A DNA stretch of 64,000 bases from Vicugna pacos (GCF_048564905.1 NW_027328721.1:37034870-37098869); one strand, 5' to 3'; shown: positions 1 through 14,140, numbered from the stretch's first letter. Translations and numbers: made by a program. The notes: generated by a model from the letters alone, not told the origin.

Positions 1-3000
1 GTCTCTGTACCAGGGAATGCTAGGGGGGGTTTGCAGGAAATCCCAGTGAAAGAGGCTTCCTCCCCAAGGTCAGGGAAGGTATTTCTCGGACTTCCCCGAA
101 CAGGGAACACCTGTGACTGAAGAGAGCTGCGTGGAGTTGTCTCTCGAGGTCCCCCACGCACTGACAATGTTTCCGGAATCCTGAGCGTGGGGAGGTTCCA
201 CCAACGGTCGGCAGCGCGTGGGTTATAACGGGATGCCTGAGCTCGTCTCCCCTGAGGGTTTTCCTAATTTTTCTGTGCCAGGGAATGCTAAGGGGGTTTT
301 GCAGGAAATCCCAGTGACAGAGGCTGCCTCCCCAAGGTCAGGGAATATATTTCTCGGACTTCCCCGAACAGGGAACACCTGTGACTGAAGAGAACTGCGT
401 GGAGTTGTCTCTCGAGCTCCCCCACGCACTGTCAATGGTTCCGGAATCCTGAGCGTGGGGAGGTTCCACGAAAGGTCGGCAGCGCGTGGGTTCTAACGGG
501 ATGCCTGAGCTCGTCTCCCCTGAGGGTTTTGCTAATGTCTCTGTGCCAGGAAATGCTAGGGGGGGTTTGCAGTAAATCCCAGTGACAGAGGCTGCCTCCC
601 CAAGGTCAGGGAAGGTATTTCTCGGACTTCCCCGAACAGGGAACACCTGTGACTGAAGAGAGCTGCGTGGAGTTGTCTCTCGAGATCCCCCACGCACTGA
701 CAATGTTTCCGGAATTCTGATCGTGGGGATGTTCTACCAACGGTCGGCAGCGCGTGGGTTCTAACGGGATGCCTGAGCTCGTCTCCCCTGAGGGTTTTCC
801 TAATGTCACTGTACCAGGGAATGCTAGGGGGGGATTTCAGGAAATCCCAGTGAAAGAGACTTCCTCCTCAAGGTCAGGGAAGGTGTTTCTCGGACTTCCC
901 CGAACAGGGAACACCTGTGACTGAAGAGAGCTGCGTGGAGTTGTCTCTCGAGCTCCCCCACGCACTGACAATGTTTCCGGAATCCTGAGCGTGGGGAGGT
1001 TCCACCAACGGTCGGCAGCGCGTGGGTTCTAACGGGATGCCTGAGCTCGTCTCCCCTGAGGGTTTTCCTAATGTCTCTGTGCCAGGGAATGCTAGGGGGG
1101 GTTTGCAGGAAATCCCAGTGACAGAGGCTGCCTCCCCAAGGTCAGGGAAGGTATTTCTCGGACTTCCCCGAACAGGGAACACCTGTGACTGAAGAGAGCT
1201 GCGTGGAGATGTCTCTCGAGCTCCCCCACGCACTGACAATGCTTCCGGAATCCTGAGAGTGGGGAGGTTCCACCAACGGTCTGCAGTGCGTTGGTTCTAA
1301 CGGGATGCCTGAGCTCGTCTCCCCTGAGTGTTTTCCTAATGTCTCTCTGCCAGGGAATGCTAGGGGGGGTTTGCAGGAAATCCCAGTGACAGAGGCTGCC
1401 TCCCCAAGGTCAGGGAATTTATTTCTCGGACTTCCCCGAACAGGGAACACCTGTGACTGAAGAGAGCTGCGTGGAGTTGTCTCTCGAGCTCCCCAACGCA
1501 CTGACAATGGTTCCGGAATCCTGAGCGTGGGGAGGTTCCACCAACGGTCGGCAACGCGTCGGTTCTAACGGGATGCCTGAGCTCATCTCCCCTGAGGGTT
1601 TTGCTAATGTCTCTGTGCCAGGGAATTCTAGGGGTGTTTGCAGGATATCCCAGTGACATAGGCTGCCGCCCCAAGGTCAAGAAATGTATTTCTCGGACTT
1701 CCCCGAACAGGGAACACCTGTGACTGAAGAGAGCTGCGTGAAGTTTTCTCTCGAGCTCCCCCACGCACTGACAATGGTTCCGGAATCATGAGCGTGGGGA
1801 GGTTCCACCAATGGTCGGCAGCGCGTGGGTTCTAACGGGATGCCTGAGCTCGTCTCCCCTGAGGGTTTTGCTAATGTCTCTGTGCCAGGGAATGCTAGGG
1901 GAGATTTGCAGGAAATCCCAGTGACATAGGCTGCCTCCCCAAGATCAGGGAAGGTATTTCTCGGACTTCCCCGAACAGGGAACACCTGTGACTGAAGAGA
2001 GCTGCGTGGAGTTGTCTCTCGAGCTCCCCCACGCACTGACAATGGTTCCGGAATCCTGAGCGTGGGGAGGTTCCACCAACGGTCGGCAGCGCGTGGGTTC
2101 TAACGGGATGCTTGAGCTCGTCTCCCCTGAGGGTTTTCCTAATGTCTCTGTGCCAGGGAATGCTAGGGGGGGTTTGCAGGAAATCCCAGTGACAGAGGCT
2201 GCCACCCCAAGGTCGGGGAAGGTATTTCTCGGACTTCCCCGAACAGGGAACACATGTGACTGAAGAGAGCTGCGTGGAGTTGTCTCTCGAGCTCCCCCAC
2301 GCACTGACAATGGTTCCGGAATCCTGAGCGTGGGGAGGTTCCACCAACGGTCGGCAGCGCGTGGGTTCTAACGGGATGCCTGAGCTCGTCTCCCCTGAGG
2401 GTTTTCCTAATATCTCTGTGCCAGGCAATGCTTAGGGGGGTTTGCAGGAAATCCCAGTGTCAGAGGCTGCCTCCCCAAGGTCAGGGAAGGTATTTCTCGG
2501 ACTTCCCCGAACAGGGAACACCTGTGACTGAAGAGAGCTGCGTGGAGTTGTCTCTCGAGCTCCCCCACGCACTGACAATGGTTCCGGAATCCTGAGCGTG
2601 GGGAGGTTCCACCAACGGTCGTCAGCGCGTGGGTTCTAACGGGATGCCTGAGCTCGTCTCCCCTGAGGGTTTTCCTAATCTCTCTGTGCCAGGGAATGCT
2701 AGGGGGGGTTTGCAGGATATCCCAGTGACAGAGGCTGTCTCCCCAAGGCCAGGGAAGGTATTTCTCGGACTTCCCCGAACAGGGAACACCTGTGACTGAA
2801 GAGAGCTGCGTGGAGTTGTCTCTCGAGCTCCCCCACGCACTGACAATGCTTCCGGAATCCTGAGCGTGGGGAGGTTCCACCAACGGTCGCCACGCGTGGG
2901 TTCTAACGGGATGCCTGAGCTCGTCTCCGCTGAGGGTTTTCCTAATGTCTCTGTGCCAGGGAATGCTAGGGGGGGTTTGCAGGAAATCCCAGTGAAAGAG

Positions 3001-6000
3001 GCTGCCCCCCAAAGTTCAGGGAGGTATTTCTCGGACTTCCCCGGACAGGGAACACCTGTGAATGAAGAGAGCTGCGTGGAGTTGTCTCTCGAGCTCCCCC
3101 ACACACTGACAATGGTTCCGGAATCCTGAGCGTGGGGAGGTTCCACCAACGGTCGGCAGCGCATGGGTTCTAACGGGATGCCTGAGCTCGTCTCCCCTGA
3201 GGGTTTTCCTAATGTCTCTGTGCCAGGGAATGCTAGAGGTGTTTTGCAGGAATCCCAGTGCCAAAGACTGCCTCCCCAAGGTCAGCGAAGTTTTTTCTCG
3301 GACTTCACCGAACAGGGAACACCTGTGACTGAAGAGAGCTGCGTGGAGTTGTCTCTCGAGCTCCCCCACGCACTGACAATGTTTCCGGAATCCTGAGCGT
3401 TGGGAGGTTCCACCAACGGTCGGCAGCGCGTGGGTTCTAAAGGGATGCCTGAGCTCGACTCCCCTGAGGGTTTTCCTAATGTCTCTGTGCCAGGGAATGC
3501 TAGGGGGGGTTTGCAGGCAATCCCAGTGACAGAGACTGCCTCCCCAAGGTCAGGGAAGGTATTTCTCGGACTTCCCCGAACAGGGAACACCTGTGACTGA
3601 AGAGAGCTGCGTGGAGATATCCCTCGAGCTCCCCCACGCCCTGACAATGGTTCCGGAATCCTGAGCGTGGGGAAGTTCCACCAACGGTCGGCAGCGCGTG
3701 GGTTCTAACGGGAAGCCTGAGCTCGTCTCCCCTGAGGGTTTCCCTAATGTCTCTGTGCCAGGGAATGCTAGGGGTGTTTACAGGAAATCCAAGTGACAGA
3801 GGTTGCCTCACCAAGGTCAGGGAAGGTATTTCTCGGACTTCCCCGAACAGGGAACACCTGTGACTGAAGAGAGCTGCGTGGAGTTTTCTCTCGAGCTCCC
3901 CCACGCCCTGACAATTGTTCCGGAATCCTGAGCGTGGGGAGGTTCCACCAACGGTCGGCAGCGCGTGGGTTCTAACGGGATGCCTGAGCTCGTCTCCCCT
4001 GAGGGTTTTCCTAATTTCTCTGTGCCAGGGAATGTTAGCGGGGGTTTGCAGGAAATCCCAGTGACAGAGGCTGCCTCCCCCAGGTCAGGGAAGGTATTTC
4101 TCGGACTTCCCCGAACAGGGAACACCTGTGACTGAAGAGAGCGGAGTGGAGTTGTCTCTCGAGCTCCCCCACGCACTAACAATGGTTCAGGTATCCTGAG
4201 CGTGGGGAGATTCCACCAACGGTCGGCAGCGTGTGGGTTCTAACGGGATGCCTGAGCTCGTCTCCCCTGAGGGTTTTCCTAATTTCTCTGTGCCAGGTAA
4301 TGCTAGGGGGGGTTTTCAGGAAATCCCAGTGAGAGAGGCTACCTCCCCAAGGTCAGGGAAGGTATTTCTCAGACTTCCCCGAACAGGGAACACCTGTGAC
4401 TGAAGAGAGCTGCGTGGAGTTGTCTCTCGAGCTCCCCCACGCACTGACAATTGTTCCGGAATCCTGAGAGTGGGGAGGTTCCACCAACGGTCGGCAGCGC
4501 GTGGGTTCTTACGGGATGCCTGAGCTCGTCTCCCCTGAGGGTTTTCCTAATATCTCTGTGCCAGGGAATGCTAGGGATGTTTGCAGGAAATCCCAGTGAC
4601 AGAGGCTGCCTCCCCAAGTTCAGGGAAGGTATTTCTCGGACTTCCCCGAACAGGGAACACCTGTGACTGAAGAGAGCTGCGTGGAGTTGTCTCTCGTGCT
4701 CCCCCACGCGCTGACAATGGTACCGGAATCCTGAGCGTGGGGAGGTTCCACAAACGGTCGGCAGCGCGTGGGTTCTAACGGGATGCCTGAGCTCGCCTCC
4801 CCTGAGGGTTTACCTAATGTCTCTGTGCCCGGGAATGCTAGGGGGGTTTGCAGTTAATGCCAGTGACAGAGGCTGCCTCCCCAAGGTCAGGGAAGGTATT
4901 TATCGGACTTCCCTGAACAGGGAACACCTGTGACTGAAGAGAGCTACGTGGAGTTGTCTCTCGAGCTCCCCCACGCACTGACAATGGTTCCGGAATCCTG
5001 AGCGTGGGGAGGTTCCACCAACGGTCGGCAGCGCGTGGGTTCTAACGGGATGCCTGATCTCGTCTCCCCTGAGGGTTTCCCTAATGTCTCTGTGCCAGGG
5101 AATGCTAGGTGGGGTTTGCAGGAAATCCCAGTGACAGAGGCTGCCTCCCCAAGTTCAGGGAAGGTATTTCTCGGACTTTTCCGAACAGGGAACACCTGTG
5201 ACTGAAGAGAGCTGCGTGGAGTTGTCTCTCGAGCTCCCCCACGCACTGACAATGGTTCCGGAATCCTGAGCGTGGGGAGGTTCCACCAACGGTCGGCAGC
5301 GCGTGGGTTCTTACGGGATGCCTGAGCTCGTCTCCCCTGAGGGTTTTCCTAATGTCTCTGTGCCAGGGAATGCTAGGGGGGTTTTGCAGTAAATCCCAGT
5401 GACAGAGGCTGCCTCCCCAAGGTCAGGGAAGGTATTTCTCGGACTTCCCCGAACAGGGAACACCTGTGACTGAAGAGAGCTGCGTGGAGTTGTCTCTCGA
5501 GCTCCCCGCGCACTGACAATGGTTCCGGAATCCTGAGCGTGGGGAGGTTCCACCAACGGCCGGCAGCGCGTGGGTTCTAACGGGATGCCTGAGCTCGACT
5601 CCCCTAAGGGTTTTCCTGATATGTCTGTGCCAGGGAATGCTAGGGGGGGTTTGTAGGAAATCCCAGTGACAGAGGCTGCCTCCCCAAGTTCAGGGAAGGT
5701 ATTTCTCAGACTTCCCCGAAGAGGGAACTACTGTGACTGAAGAGAGCTGCGTGGAGATGTCTCTCGAGCTCCCCCACGCACTGACAATGGTTCCAGAATC
5801 CTGAGCGTGGGGAGGTTCCACCAACGGTCGGCAGCGCGTGGGATCTAACGGGATGCCTGAGCTCGTCTCCCCTGAGTGTTTTCCTAATGTCTCTGTGCCA
5901 GGGAATGCTAGGGGGGTTTTGCAGAAAATCCCAGTGACAGAGGCTGCCTCCCAAAGGTCAGGGAAGGTATTTCTTGGACTTCCCCGAACAGGGAACACCT

Positions 6001-7639
6001 GTGACTGAGGAGAGCTTCGTGGAGTTGTATCTCGAGCTCCCCCTCTCACTGATAATGGTTCCGGAATCCTGAGCGTGGGGAGGTTCCACCAACGGTCGGC
6101 AGCGCGTGGGTTCTAACGGGATGCCTGAGCTCGTCTCCCCTGAGGGTTTCCCTAATGTCTCTGTGGAAGGGAATGCTAGGGTGGTATGCAGGAAATCCCA
6201 GTGACAGAGGCTGCCCCCCCAAGGTCACGGAAGGTATTTCTCGGACTTCCTCGAACAGGGAACACGTGTGACTGAAGAGAGCTGCGTGGAGTTGTCTCTC
6301 GAGCTCCCCCAAACACTGACAATGGTTCCGGAATCTTTAGCGTGGGGAGGTTCCACCAACGGTCGGCAGCGCGTGGGTTCTAACGGGATGCCTGACCTCG
6401 TCTCCCCTGAGGGTTTTCCTAATGTCTCTCTGCCAGGGTATGCTAGGGGGGTTTGCAGGAAATCCCAGTGACAGAGGCTGCCTCCCCAAGTTCAGGGAAG
6501 GTTTTTCTCGGACTTCCTCGAACAGGGAACACCTGTGACTGAAGAGAGCTGCGTGGACTTGCCACTCGATCTCCCCCACGCACTGAAAATGGTTCCGGAA
6601 TCCTGAGCGTGGGGAGGTTCCACCAACGGTCGGCAGCGCGTGGGTTCTAACGGGATGCCTGAACTCGTCTCCCCTGAGGGTTTTCCTAATGTCTCTGTGC
6701 CAGGGAATTCTAGGGGGGGTTTGCAGGAAATCCTAGTGACAGAGGCTGCCTCCCCAAGGTCAGGGAAGGTATTTCTCGAAGTTCCCCGAACAGGGAACAC
6801 CTGTGACTGAAGAGAGCTGCGTGGAGTTGTCTCTCGAGCTCCCCCACGCACTGACAATCGTTCCGGAATACTGAGCGTGGGGAGGTTCCACCAACGGTCG
6901 GCAGCGCGTGGGTTCTAACGGGATGCCTGAGCTCGTCTCCCCTGAGGGTTTTCCTAATGTCTCTGTGCCAGGGAATGCTAGGGGGGGTTTGCAGGAAATC
7001 CCAGTGACAGAGGCTGCCTCCCCAAGGTCAGGGAATGTATTTCTCGGACTTCCCCGAACAGGGAACACCTGTGACTGAAGAGAGCTGCATGGAGTTTTCT
7101 CTCGAGCTCCCCCACGCACTGACAATGGTTCCGGAATCCTGAGCGTGGGGAGGTTCCACCAACGGTCGGTAGCGCGTGAGTTCTAACGGGATGCCTGAGC
7201 TCGACTCCCCTGAGGATTTTCCTGATGTGTCTGTGACAGGGAATCCAAGGGGGGGTTTGCAGGAAATCCCAGTGACAGTGGCTGACTCCCCAAGGTCAGG
7301 GAAGGTATTTCTCGAACTTCCCCGAACAGGGAACACCTGTGACTGAAGAGAGCTGCGCGGAGTTGTCTCTCGAGCTCCCGCACGCACTGACAATCATTCC
7401 GGAATACTGAGCGTGGGGAGGTTCCACCAACGGTCGGCAGCGCGTGGGTTTTAACGGGATGCCTGAGCTCGTCTCCCATGAGAGTTTTCCTAATGTCTCT
7501 GTGCCAGGGAATGCTGGTGGGGGTTTGCAGGAAATCCCAGTGAGAGTGGCTGCCTCCCCAAGTTCAGGGAAGATATTTCTCGGACTTCCCCGAACAGGGA
7601 ACACCTGTGACTGAAGAGAGCTGCATGGAGTTTTCTCTC

Positions 7640-8640
7640 GAGCACCCCCACGCACTGACAATGTTTCCGGAATCCTGAGCGTGGGGAGGTTCCACCAACG
7701 GTCGGTAGCGCGTGGGTTCTAACGGGATGCCTGAGCTCGACTCCCCTGAGGGTTTTCCTGATGTGTCTGTGACAGGGAATCCAAGGGGGGGTTTGCAGGA
7801 AATCCCAGTGACAGAGGCTGCCTCCCCAAGGTCAGGGAAGGTATTTCTCGGACTTCCCGTAACAGGGAACACCTGTGACTGAAGAGAGCTGCGTGGAGTT
7901 GTCTCTCGAGCTCCCCCACGCACTGACAATGGTTCCGGAATCCTGAGCGTGGGGAGGTTCCACCAAAGGTCGGCAAAGCTTGGGTTCTAACTTGATGCCT
8001 GAGCTCGTCTCCCCTGAGGGTTTCCCTATTGTCTCTGTGCCAGGGAATGCTAGGGGGGGTTTGCAGGAAATCCCAGTGACAGAGGCTGCCTCCCCAATGT
8101 AAGGGAAAGTATTTCTCGGAATTCCCCGAACAGGGAACACCTGTGACTGAAGAGAGATTCGTGGAGTTGTCTCTCGAGCTCCCCCACGCACTGACAATTG
8201 TTCCGGAATCCTGAGCGTGGGGAGGTTCCACCAACGGCCGGCAGCGCGTGGGTTCTAACGGGATGCCTGAGCTCGTCTCCCCTGAGGGTTTCCCTAATGT
8301 CTATGTGCCAGGAAATGCTAGGGGGGGTTTGCAGGAAATCCCAGTGACAGAGACTGCCTCCCCAAGGTCAGGGAAGGTATTTCTCGGACTTCCCCGAACA
8401 GGGAACACCTGTGACTGAAGAGAGCTGCGTGGAGTTGTCTCTCGAGCTCCCCCACGCACTGACAATGGTTCCGGAATCCTGAGCGTGGGGAGGTTCCACC
8501 AAAGGTCGGCAGCGCGTGTGGTCTAACGGGAAGCCTGAGCTCGTCTCCCCTGAGGGTTTTCCTAATGTCTCTGTGCCAGGGAATGCTAGGGGGGTTTGCA
8601 GGAAATCCCAGTGACAGAGGCTGCCCCCCCAAGTTCACGG
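7640..8640 (+). repeat. Four-monomer block, first occurrence (partner at 10.05 kb)
   Basis: This block includes the GGTCGGTAGCGCG and CTGTGACAGGGAATCC variants, a monomer with GGTTCTAACTTGATGCC, one with AATGTCTATGTGCC, and one with GCGTGTGGTCTAACGGG. The same order recurs 2,408 bp (9 monomers) downstream, where matching stops at GTTCACGGAAG. In super-copy 2 the equivalent pair is 2,140 bp (8 monomers) apart. One monomer marked TTCCTTATATCTC (8.76-9.03 kb) is present between the blocks in copy 1 but absent there in copy 2. Confidence 0.75.
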
Positions 8641-10047
8641 AAGGTTTTTCTCGGACTTCCTCGAACAGGGAACACCTGTGACTGAAGAGAGCTGCGTGGA
8701 GTTGTCTCTCGAGCTCCCCCACGCACTGACAATGGTTCCGGAATCCTGAGAGTGGGGAGGTTCCACCAACGGTCGGCAGCGCGTGGGTTCTAACGGGATG
8801 CCTGAGCTCGTCTCCCCTGAGGGTTTTCCTTATATCTCTGTGCCAGGGAATGCTAGGGGGGGTTTGCAGGAAATCCCAGTGACAGAGGCTGCCTCCCCAA
8901 GGTCAGGGAAGGTATTTCTCGGACTTCCCCTAACAGGGTACACCTGTGACTGAAGAGAGCTGCGTGGAGTTGTCTCTCGAGCTCCCCCACGCACTGACAA
9001 TGGTTCCGGAATCCTGAGAGTGGGGAGGTTCCACCAACGGTCGGCAGCGCGTGGGTTCTAACGGGATGCCTGAGCTCGTCTCCCTGAGGTGTTCCTTAAT
9101 ATCTCTGTGCCAGGGAATGCTAGGGTGTGTTTGCAGTAATTCCCAGTAACAGAGGCTGCCTCCCCAAGGTCAGGGAAAGTTTTTCTCGGACTACCCCGAA
9201 CAGGGAACACCTGTAACTGAAGAGAGCTGCGTGGAGTTGTCTCTCGAGCTCCCCCACCCACTGACAATGTTTCCGGAATCCTGAGCGTGGGGAGGTTCCA
9301 CCAACGGTCGGCAGCGCGTGGGTTCTAACGGGATGCCTGAGCTCGTCTCACCTGAGCGTTTCCCTAATGTCTCTGTGCCAGGGAATGCTAGGGGGGGTAG
9401 CAGGAAATCCCAGTGACAGACGCTGCCTCCCCAAGTTCAGGGAAGGTATTTCTCGGACTTCCCCGTACAGGGAACACCTGTGACTGAGGAGAGCTGCGTG
9501 GAGTTGTCTCACGAGCTCCCCCACGCACTGACTTTGGTTCCGGAATCCTGAGCGGGGGAGGTTCCACCAACGGTCGGCAGCGCGTGGGTTCTAACGGGAT
9601 GCCTGAGCTCGTCTCCCCTGAGTGTTTTCCTAACTTCTCTGTGCCAGGGAATGCTAGGGGGTTTTTGCAGGATAATCCCAGTGACAGAGGCTTCCTCCCC
9701 AAGGTCAGGGAAGGTATTTCTCAAACTTCCCCGAACAGGGAACACCTGTGACTGAGGAGAGCTGCGTGGAGTTGTCTCTCGAGCTCCCCCACGCACTGAC
9801 AATGGTTCCGGAATCCTGAGCGTGGGGAGGTTCCAACAACGGTCGGCAGCGCGTGGGTTCTAACGGGATGCCTGAGCTCGTCTCCCCTGATGGTTTTCCT
9901 AATGTCTCTGTGCCAAGGAATGCTAGGGGGGTTTGCAGGAAATCCCAGTGACAGAGGCTGCCTCCCCAAGTTCAGGGAAGTTATTTCTCGGACTTCCACG
10001 AACAGGGAACTCCTGTGACTGAAGAGAGCTGCATGGAGTTTTCTCTC

Positions 10048-11048
10048 CAGCTCCCCCACGCACTGACAATGGTTCCGGAATCCTGAGCGTGGGGAGGTTC
10101 CACCAACAGTCGGTAGCGCGTGGGTTCTAACGGGATGCCTGAGCTCGAATCCCCTGAGGGTTTTCCTGATGTGTCTGTGACAGGGAATCCAAGGGGGGGT
10201 TTGCAGGAAATCCCAGTGACAGAGGCTGCCTCCCCAAGGTCAGGGAAGGTATTTCTCGGACTTCCCGTAACAGGGAACACCTGTGACTGAAGAGAGCTGC
10301 GTGGAGTTGTCTCTCGAGCTCCCCCACGCACTGACAATGGTTCCGGAATCCTGAGCGTGGGGAGGTTCCACCAAAGGTCGGCAGCGCTTGGGTTCTAACT
10401 TGATGCCTGAGCTCGTCTCCCCTGAGGGTTTCCCTTTGGTCTCTGTGCCAGGGAATGCTAGGGGGGGTTTGCAGGAAATCCCAGTGACAGAGGCTGCCTC
10501 CCCAAGGTAAGGGAAAGTATTTCTCGGAATTCCCCGAACAGGGAACACCTGTGACTGAAGAGAGATTCGTGGAGTTGTCTCTCGAGCTCCCCCACGCACT
10601 GACAATTGTTCCGGAATCCTGAGCGTGGGGAGGTTCCACCAACGGTCGGCAGCGCGTGGGTTCTAACGGGATGCCTGAGCTCGTCTCCCCTGAGGGTTTC
10701 CCTAATGTCTATGTGCCAGGGAATGCTAGGGGGGGTTTGCAGGAAATCCCAGTGACAGAGACTGCCTCCCCAAGTTCAGGGAAGGTATTTCTCGGACTTC
10801 CCCGATCAGGGAACACCTGTGACTGAAGAGAGCTGCGTGGAGTTGTCTCTCGAGCTCCCCCACGCACTGACAATGGTTCCGAAATCCTGAGCGTGGGGAG
10901 GTTCCACCAAAGGTCGGCAGCGCGTGTGGTCTAACGGGAAGCCTGAGCTCGTCTCCCCTGAGGGTTTTCCTAATGTCTCTGTGCCAGGGAATGCTAGGGG
11001 GGTTTGCAGGAAATCCCAGTGACAGAGGCTGCCCCCCCAAGTTCACGG
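10048..11048 (+). repeat. Four-monomer block, second occurrence (partner at 7.64 kb)
   Basis: Repeats the variant order of 7,640-8,640 at +2,408 bp with few differences, for example CCCTTTGGTC here against CCCTATTGTC there. After the shared GTTCACGGAAG the two diverge. This copy continues with TTATTTCTCGGACTTCCACG, which matches the sequence just before 10.05 kb and suggests a stepwise duplication joined at that monomer. Confidence 0.7.
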
Positions 11049-13066
11049 AAGTTATTTCTCGGACTTCCACGAACAGGGAACTCCTGTGACTGAAGAGAGC
11101 TGCATGGAGTTTTCTCTCGAGCTCCCCCACGCACTGACAATGATTCCGGAATCCTGAGCGTGGGGAGGTTCCAACAACGGTCGGCAGCGCGTGGGTTCTA
11201 ACGGGATGCCTGAGCTGGTCTCCCCTGAGTGTTTTCCAAATGTCTCTGTGTCAGGGAATGCTAGGGGGGTTTGCAGGAAATCCCAGTGACAGAGGTTGCC
11301 TCCCCAAGGTCAGGGAAGGTATTTCTCGGACTTCCCCGAACAGGGAACACATGTGACTGAAGAGAGCTGCGTGGACTTGCCTCTCGAGCTCCCCCACGCA
11401 CTGAAAATGGTTCCGGATTCCTGAGCGTGGGGAGGTTCCACCAACGGTCGGCAGCGCGTGGGTTCTAACGGGATGCCTGAGCTCGTCTCCCCTGAGGGTT
11501 TTCCTAATTTCTCTGTGCCAGGGAATGCTAGGGGGGGTTTGTAGGAAATCCCAGTGACAGAGGCTGCCTCCCCAAGGTCAGGGAAGTTATTTCTCGGACT
11601 TCCCCGAACAGGGAACACCTGTGACTGAAGAGAGCTGCGTGGAGATGTCTCTCGAGCTCCCCCACGCACTGACAATGGTTCCGAAATCCTGAGCGTGGGG
11701 AGGTTCCACCAACGGTCGGCAGCGCGTGGGTTCTAACGGGATGCCTGAGATCGTCTCCCCTGAGGGTTTTCCTAATGTCTCTTTGCCAGGGAATGCTAGC
11801 GGGGGTTTGCAGGAAATCCCAGTGACAGAGGTTGCATCCCCAAGGTCAGGGAAGTTATTTCCCGGACTTCCCCGAATAGGGAACACGTGTGACTGAAGAG
11901 AGCTGCATTGAGTTTTCTCTCGAGCTCCCCCACGCCCTGACAATTGTTCCGGAATCCTGAGCGTGGGGAGGTTCCACCAACGGTCGGCAGCGCGTGGGTT
12001 CTAACGGGATGCCTGAGCTCGTCTCCCCTGAGGGTTTTCCAAATGTCTTTGTGCCAGGGAATGCTAGGGGGGGTTTGCAGGAATTCCCAGTTACAGACGC
12101 TGCCTCCCCAAGGTCAGGGAATGTATTTCTCGGACTTCTCCGAACAGGGAACACCTGTGACTGAAGAGAGCTGCGTGGAGTTTTCTCTCGAGCTCCTCCA
12201 CGCACTGACAATGTTTCCGGAAACCTGAGCGTGGGGAGTTTCCACCAACGGTCGGCAGCGCATGGGTTCTAACGGGATGCCTGAGCTCGTCTCCCCTGAG
12301 GGTTTCCCTAATGTCTCTGTGCCAGGGAATGCTAGGGGGGTTTGCAGGAAATCCCAGTGACAGACGCTGCATCCCCAAGGTCAGGGAAGGTATTTCTCGG
12401 ACTTCCCCGTACAGGGAACACCTGTGACTGAGGAGAGCTGCGTGGAGTTGTCTCTCGAGCTCCCCCACGCACTGACTTTGGTTCCGGAATCCTGAGCGGG
12501 GGAGGTTCCACCAACGGTCGGCAGCGCGTGGGTTCTAACGGGACGCCTGAGCTCGTCTCCCCTGAGGGTTTCCCTAATATCTCTGTGCCAGGGAATGCTA
12601 CGGGTGGTTTGCAGGAAATCCCAGTGACAGACACTGCCTCCCCAAGGTCATGGAAGGTATTTCTCGGACTTCCCCGTACAGGGAACACCTGTGACTGAGG
12701 AGAGCTGCGTGGAGTTGTCTCTCGAGCTCCCCCACGCACTGACTTTGGTTCCGGAATACTGAGCGGGGGAGGTTCCACGAACGGTCGGCAGCGCGTGGGT
12801 TCTAACGGGATGCCTGAGCTCGTCTACCCTGAGTGTTTTCCTAACGTCTCTGTGCCAGGGAATGCTAGGGGGGTTTTGCAGGATAATCCCAGTGACAGAG
12901 GCTTCCTCCCCAAGGTCAGGGAAGGTATTTCTCAAACTTCCCCGAACAGGGAACACCTGTGACTGAGGAGAGCTGCGTGGAGTTGTCTCTCGAGCTCCCC
13001 CACGCACTGACAATGGTTCCGGAATCCTGAGCGTGGGGAGGTTCCAACAACGGTCGGCAGCGCGTG

Positions 13067-14140
13067 GGTTCTAACGGGATGCCTGAGCTCGTCTCCCCTG
13101 ATGGTTTTCCTAATGTCTCTGTGCCAGGGAATGCTAGGGGGGTTTGCAGGAAATCCCAGTGACAGATTTTGCCTCCCCAAGTTCAGGGAAGGTATTTCTC
13201 GGACTTCCACGAACAGGGAACTCCTGTGACTGAAGAGAGCTGCATGGAATTTTCTCTCGAGCTCCCCCACGCACTGACAATGGTTCCGGAATCCTGAGTG
13301 TGGGGAGGTTCCACCAACGGTCGGCAGCGCGTCGGTTCTTACGGGATGCCTGAGCTCGTCTCCCCTGAGGGTTTTCCTAATGTCTCTGTGCCAGGGAATG
13401 CTAGGGGGCATTTGCAGGAAATCCCAGTGACAGAGGCTGCCTCCCCAAGGTCAGGGAAGGTATTTCTCGGACTTCCCCGAATAGGGAACACCTGTGACTG
13501 AAGAGAGCTGCGTGGAGTTGTCTCTCGAGCTCCCCCACGCACTGACAATGGTTCCGGAATCCTGAGCGTGGGGAGGTTCCACCAAAGGTCGGCAGCGCTT
13601 GGGTTCTAACCGGATGCATGAGCTCGTCACCCCTGAGGGTTTCCCTAATGTCTCTGTGCCAGGGAATGCTAGGTGGGGTTTTGCAGGTAATCCCAGTGAC
13701 AGAGGCTGCATCCCCAAGGTCAGGGAAGGTATTTCTCGGACTTCCCCGAACAGGGAACACCTGTGACTGAAGAGAGCTTCGTGCAGTTGTCTCTCGAGCT
13801 CCCCCACGCACTGACAATGGTTCTGGAATCCTGAGCGTGGGGAGGTTCCACCAACGGTCGGCAGCGCGTGGGTTCTAACGGGATGCCTGAGCTCGTCTCC
13901 CCTGAGGGTTTTCCTAATGTCTCTGTGCCAGGGAATGCTAGGGGGTGTTTGCAGGAAATCCCAGTGACAGAGGCTGCCTCCCCAAGGTCAGGGAAGGTAT
14001 TTCTCGGACTTCCCCGAACAGGGAACACCTGTGACTGAAGAGAGCTTCGTGGAGTTGTCTCTCGAGCTCCCCCACGCACTGACAATGGTTCCGGAATCCT
14101 GAGCGTGGGGAGGTTCCACCAACAGTCGGCAGCGCGTGGG
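13067..14140 (+). repeat. Four monomers present only in super-copy 1
   Basis: Left of this segment copy 1 aligns with copy 2 at +38,774 and to the right at +37,703. The step of 1,071-1,072 bp is four monomers. In copy 2 the corresponding join lies near 51,840, where a GGTTCCAACAACGG monomer runs directly into one with GAGTTCGTCTCCCCTCAG. Either four monomers were gained in copy 1 or lost from copy 2. The sequence alone does not say which. Confidence 0.75.

Noticed and set aside
353-369. CENP-B-box-like match on the minus strand (TTCGGGGAAGTCCGA region of each monomer)
   Set aside because: It matches 7 of the 9 core positions of NTTCGNNNNANNCGGGN. A 7/9 match is expected about 0.7 times per monomer over both strands by chance, and the CGGG end is wrong, so it is not evidence for CENP-B binding.
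223-1239. Many ~121-codon minus-strand frames, one per class A monomer
   Set aside because: They recur at each 268-bp step with shared text and shift frame at each monomer. They are shadows of the satellite, not genes.
3163-3396. Plus-strand frames of 60-125 codons
   Set aside because: They occur only where local indels or substitutions remove the usual in-monomer stops, and they carry the same satellite text.
8581-8600. EGR-type GCGTGGGG sites around each GAGCGTGGGGAGG
   Set aside because: The match to GCGTGGGCG is 7 of 9 and the two mismatches fall at the end of the core, so this is weak.
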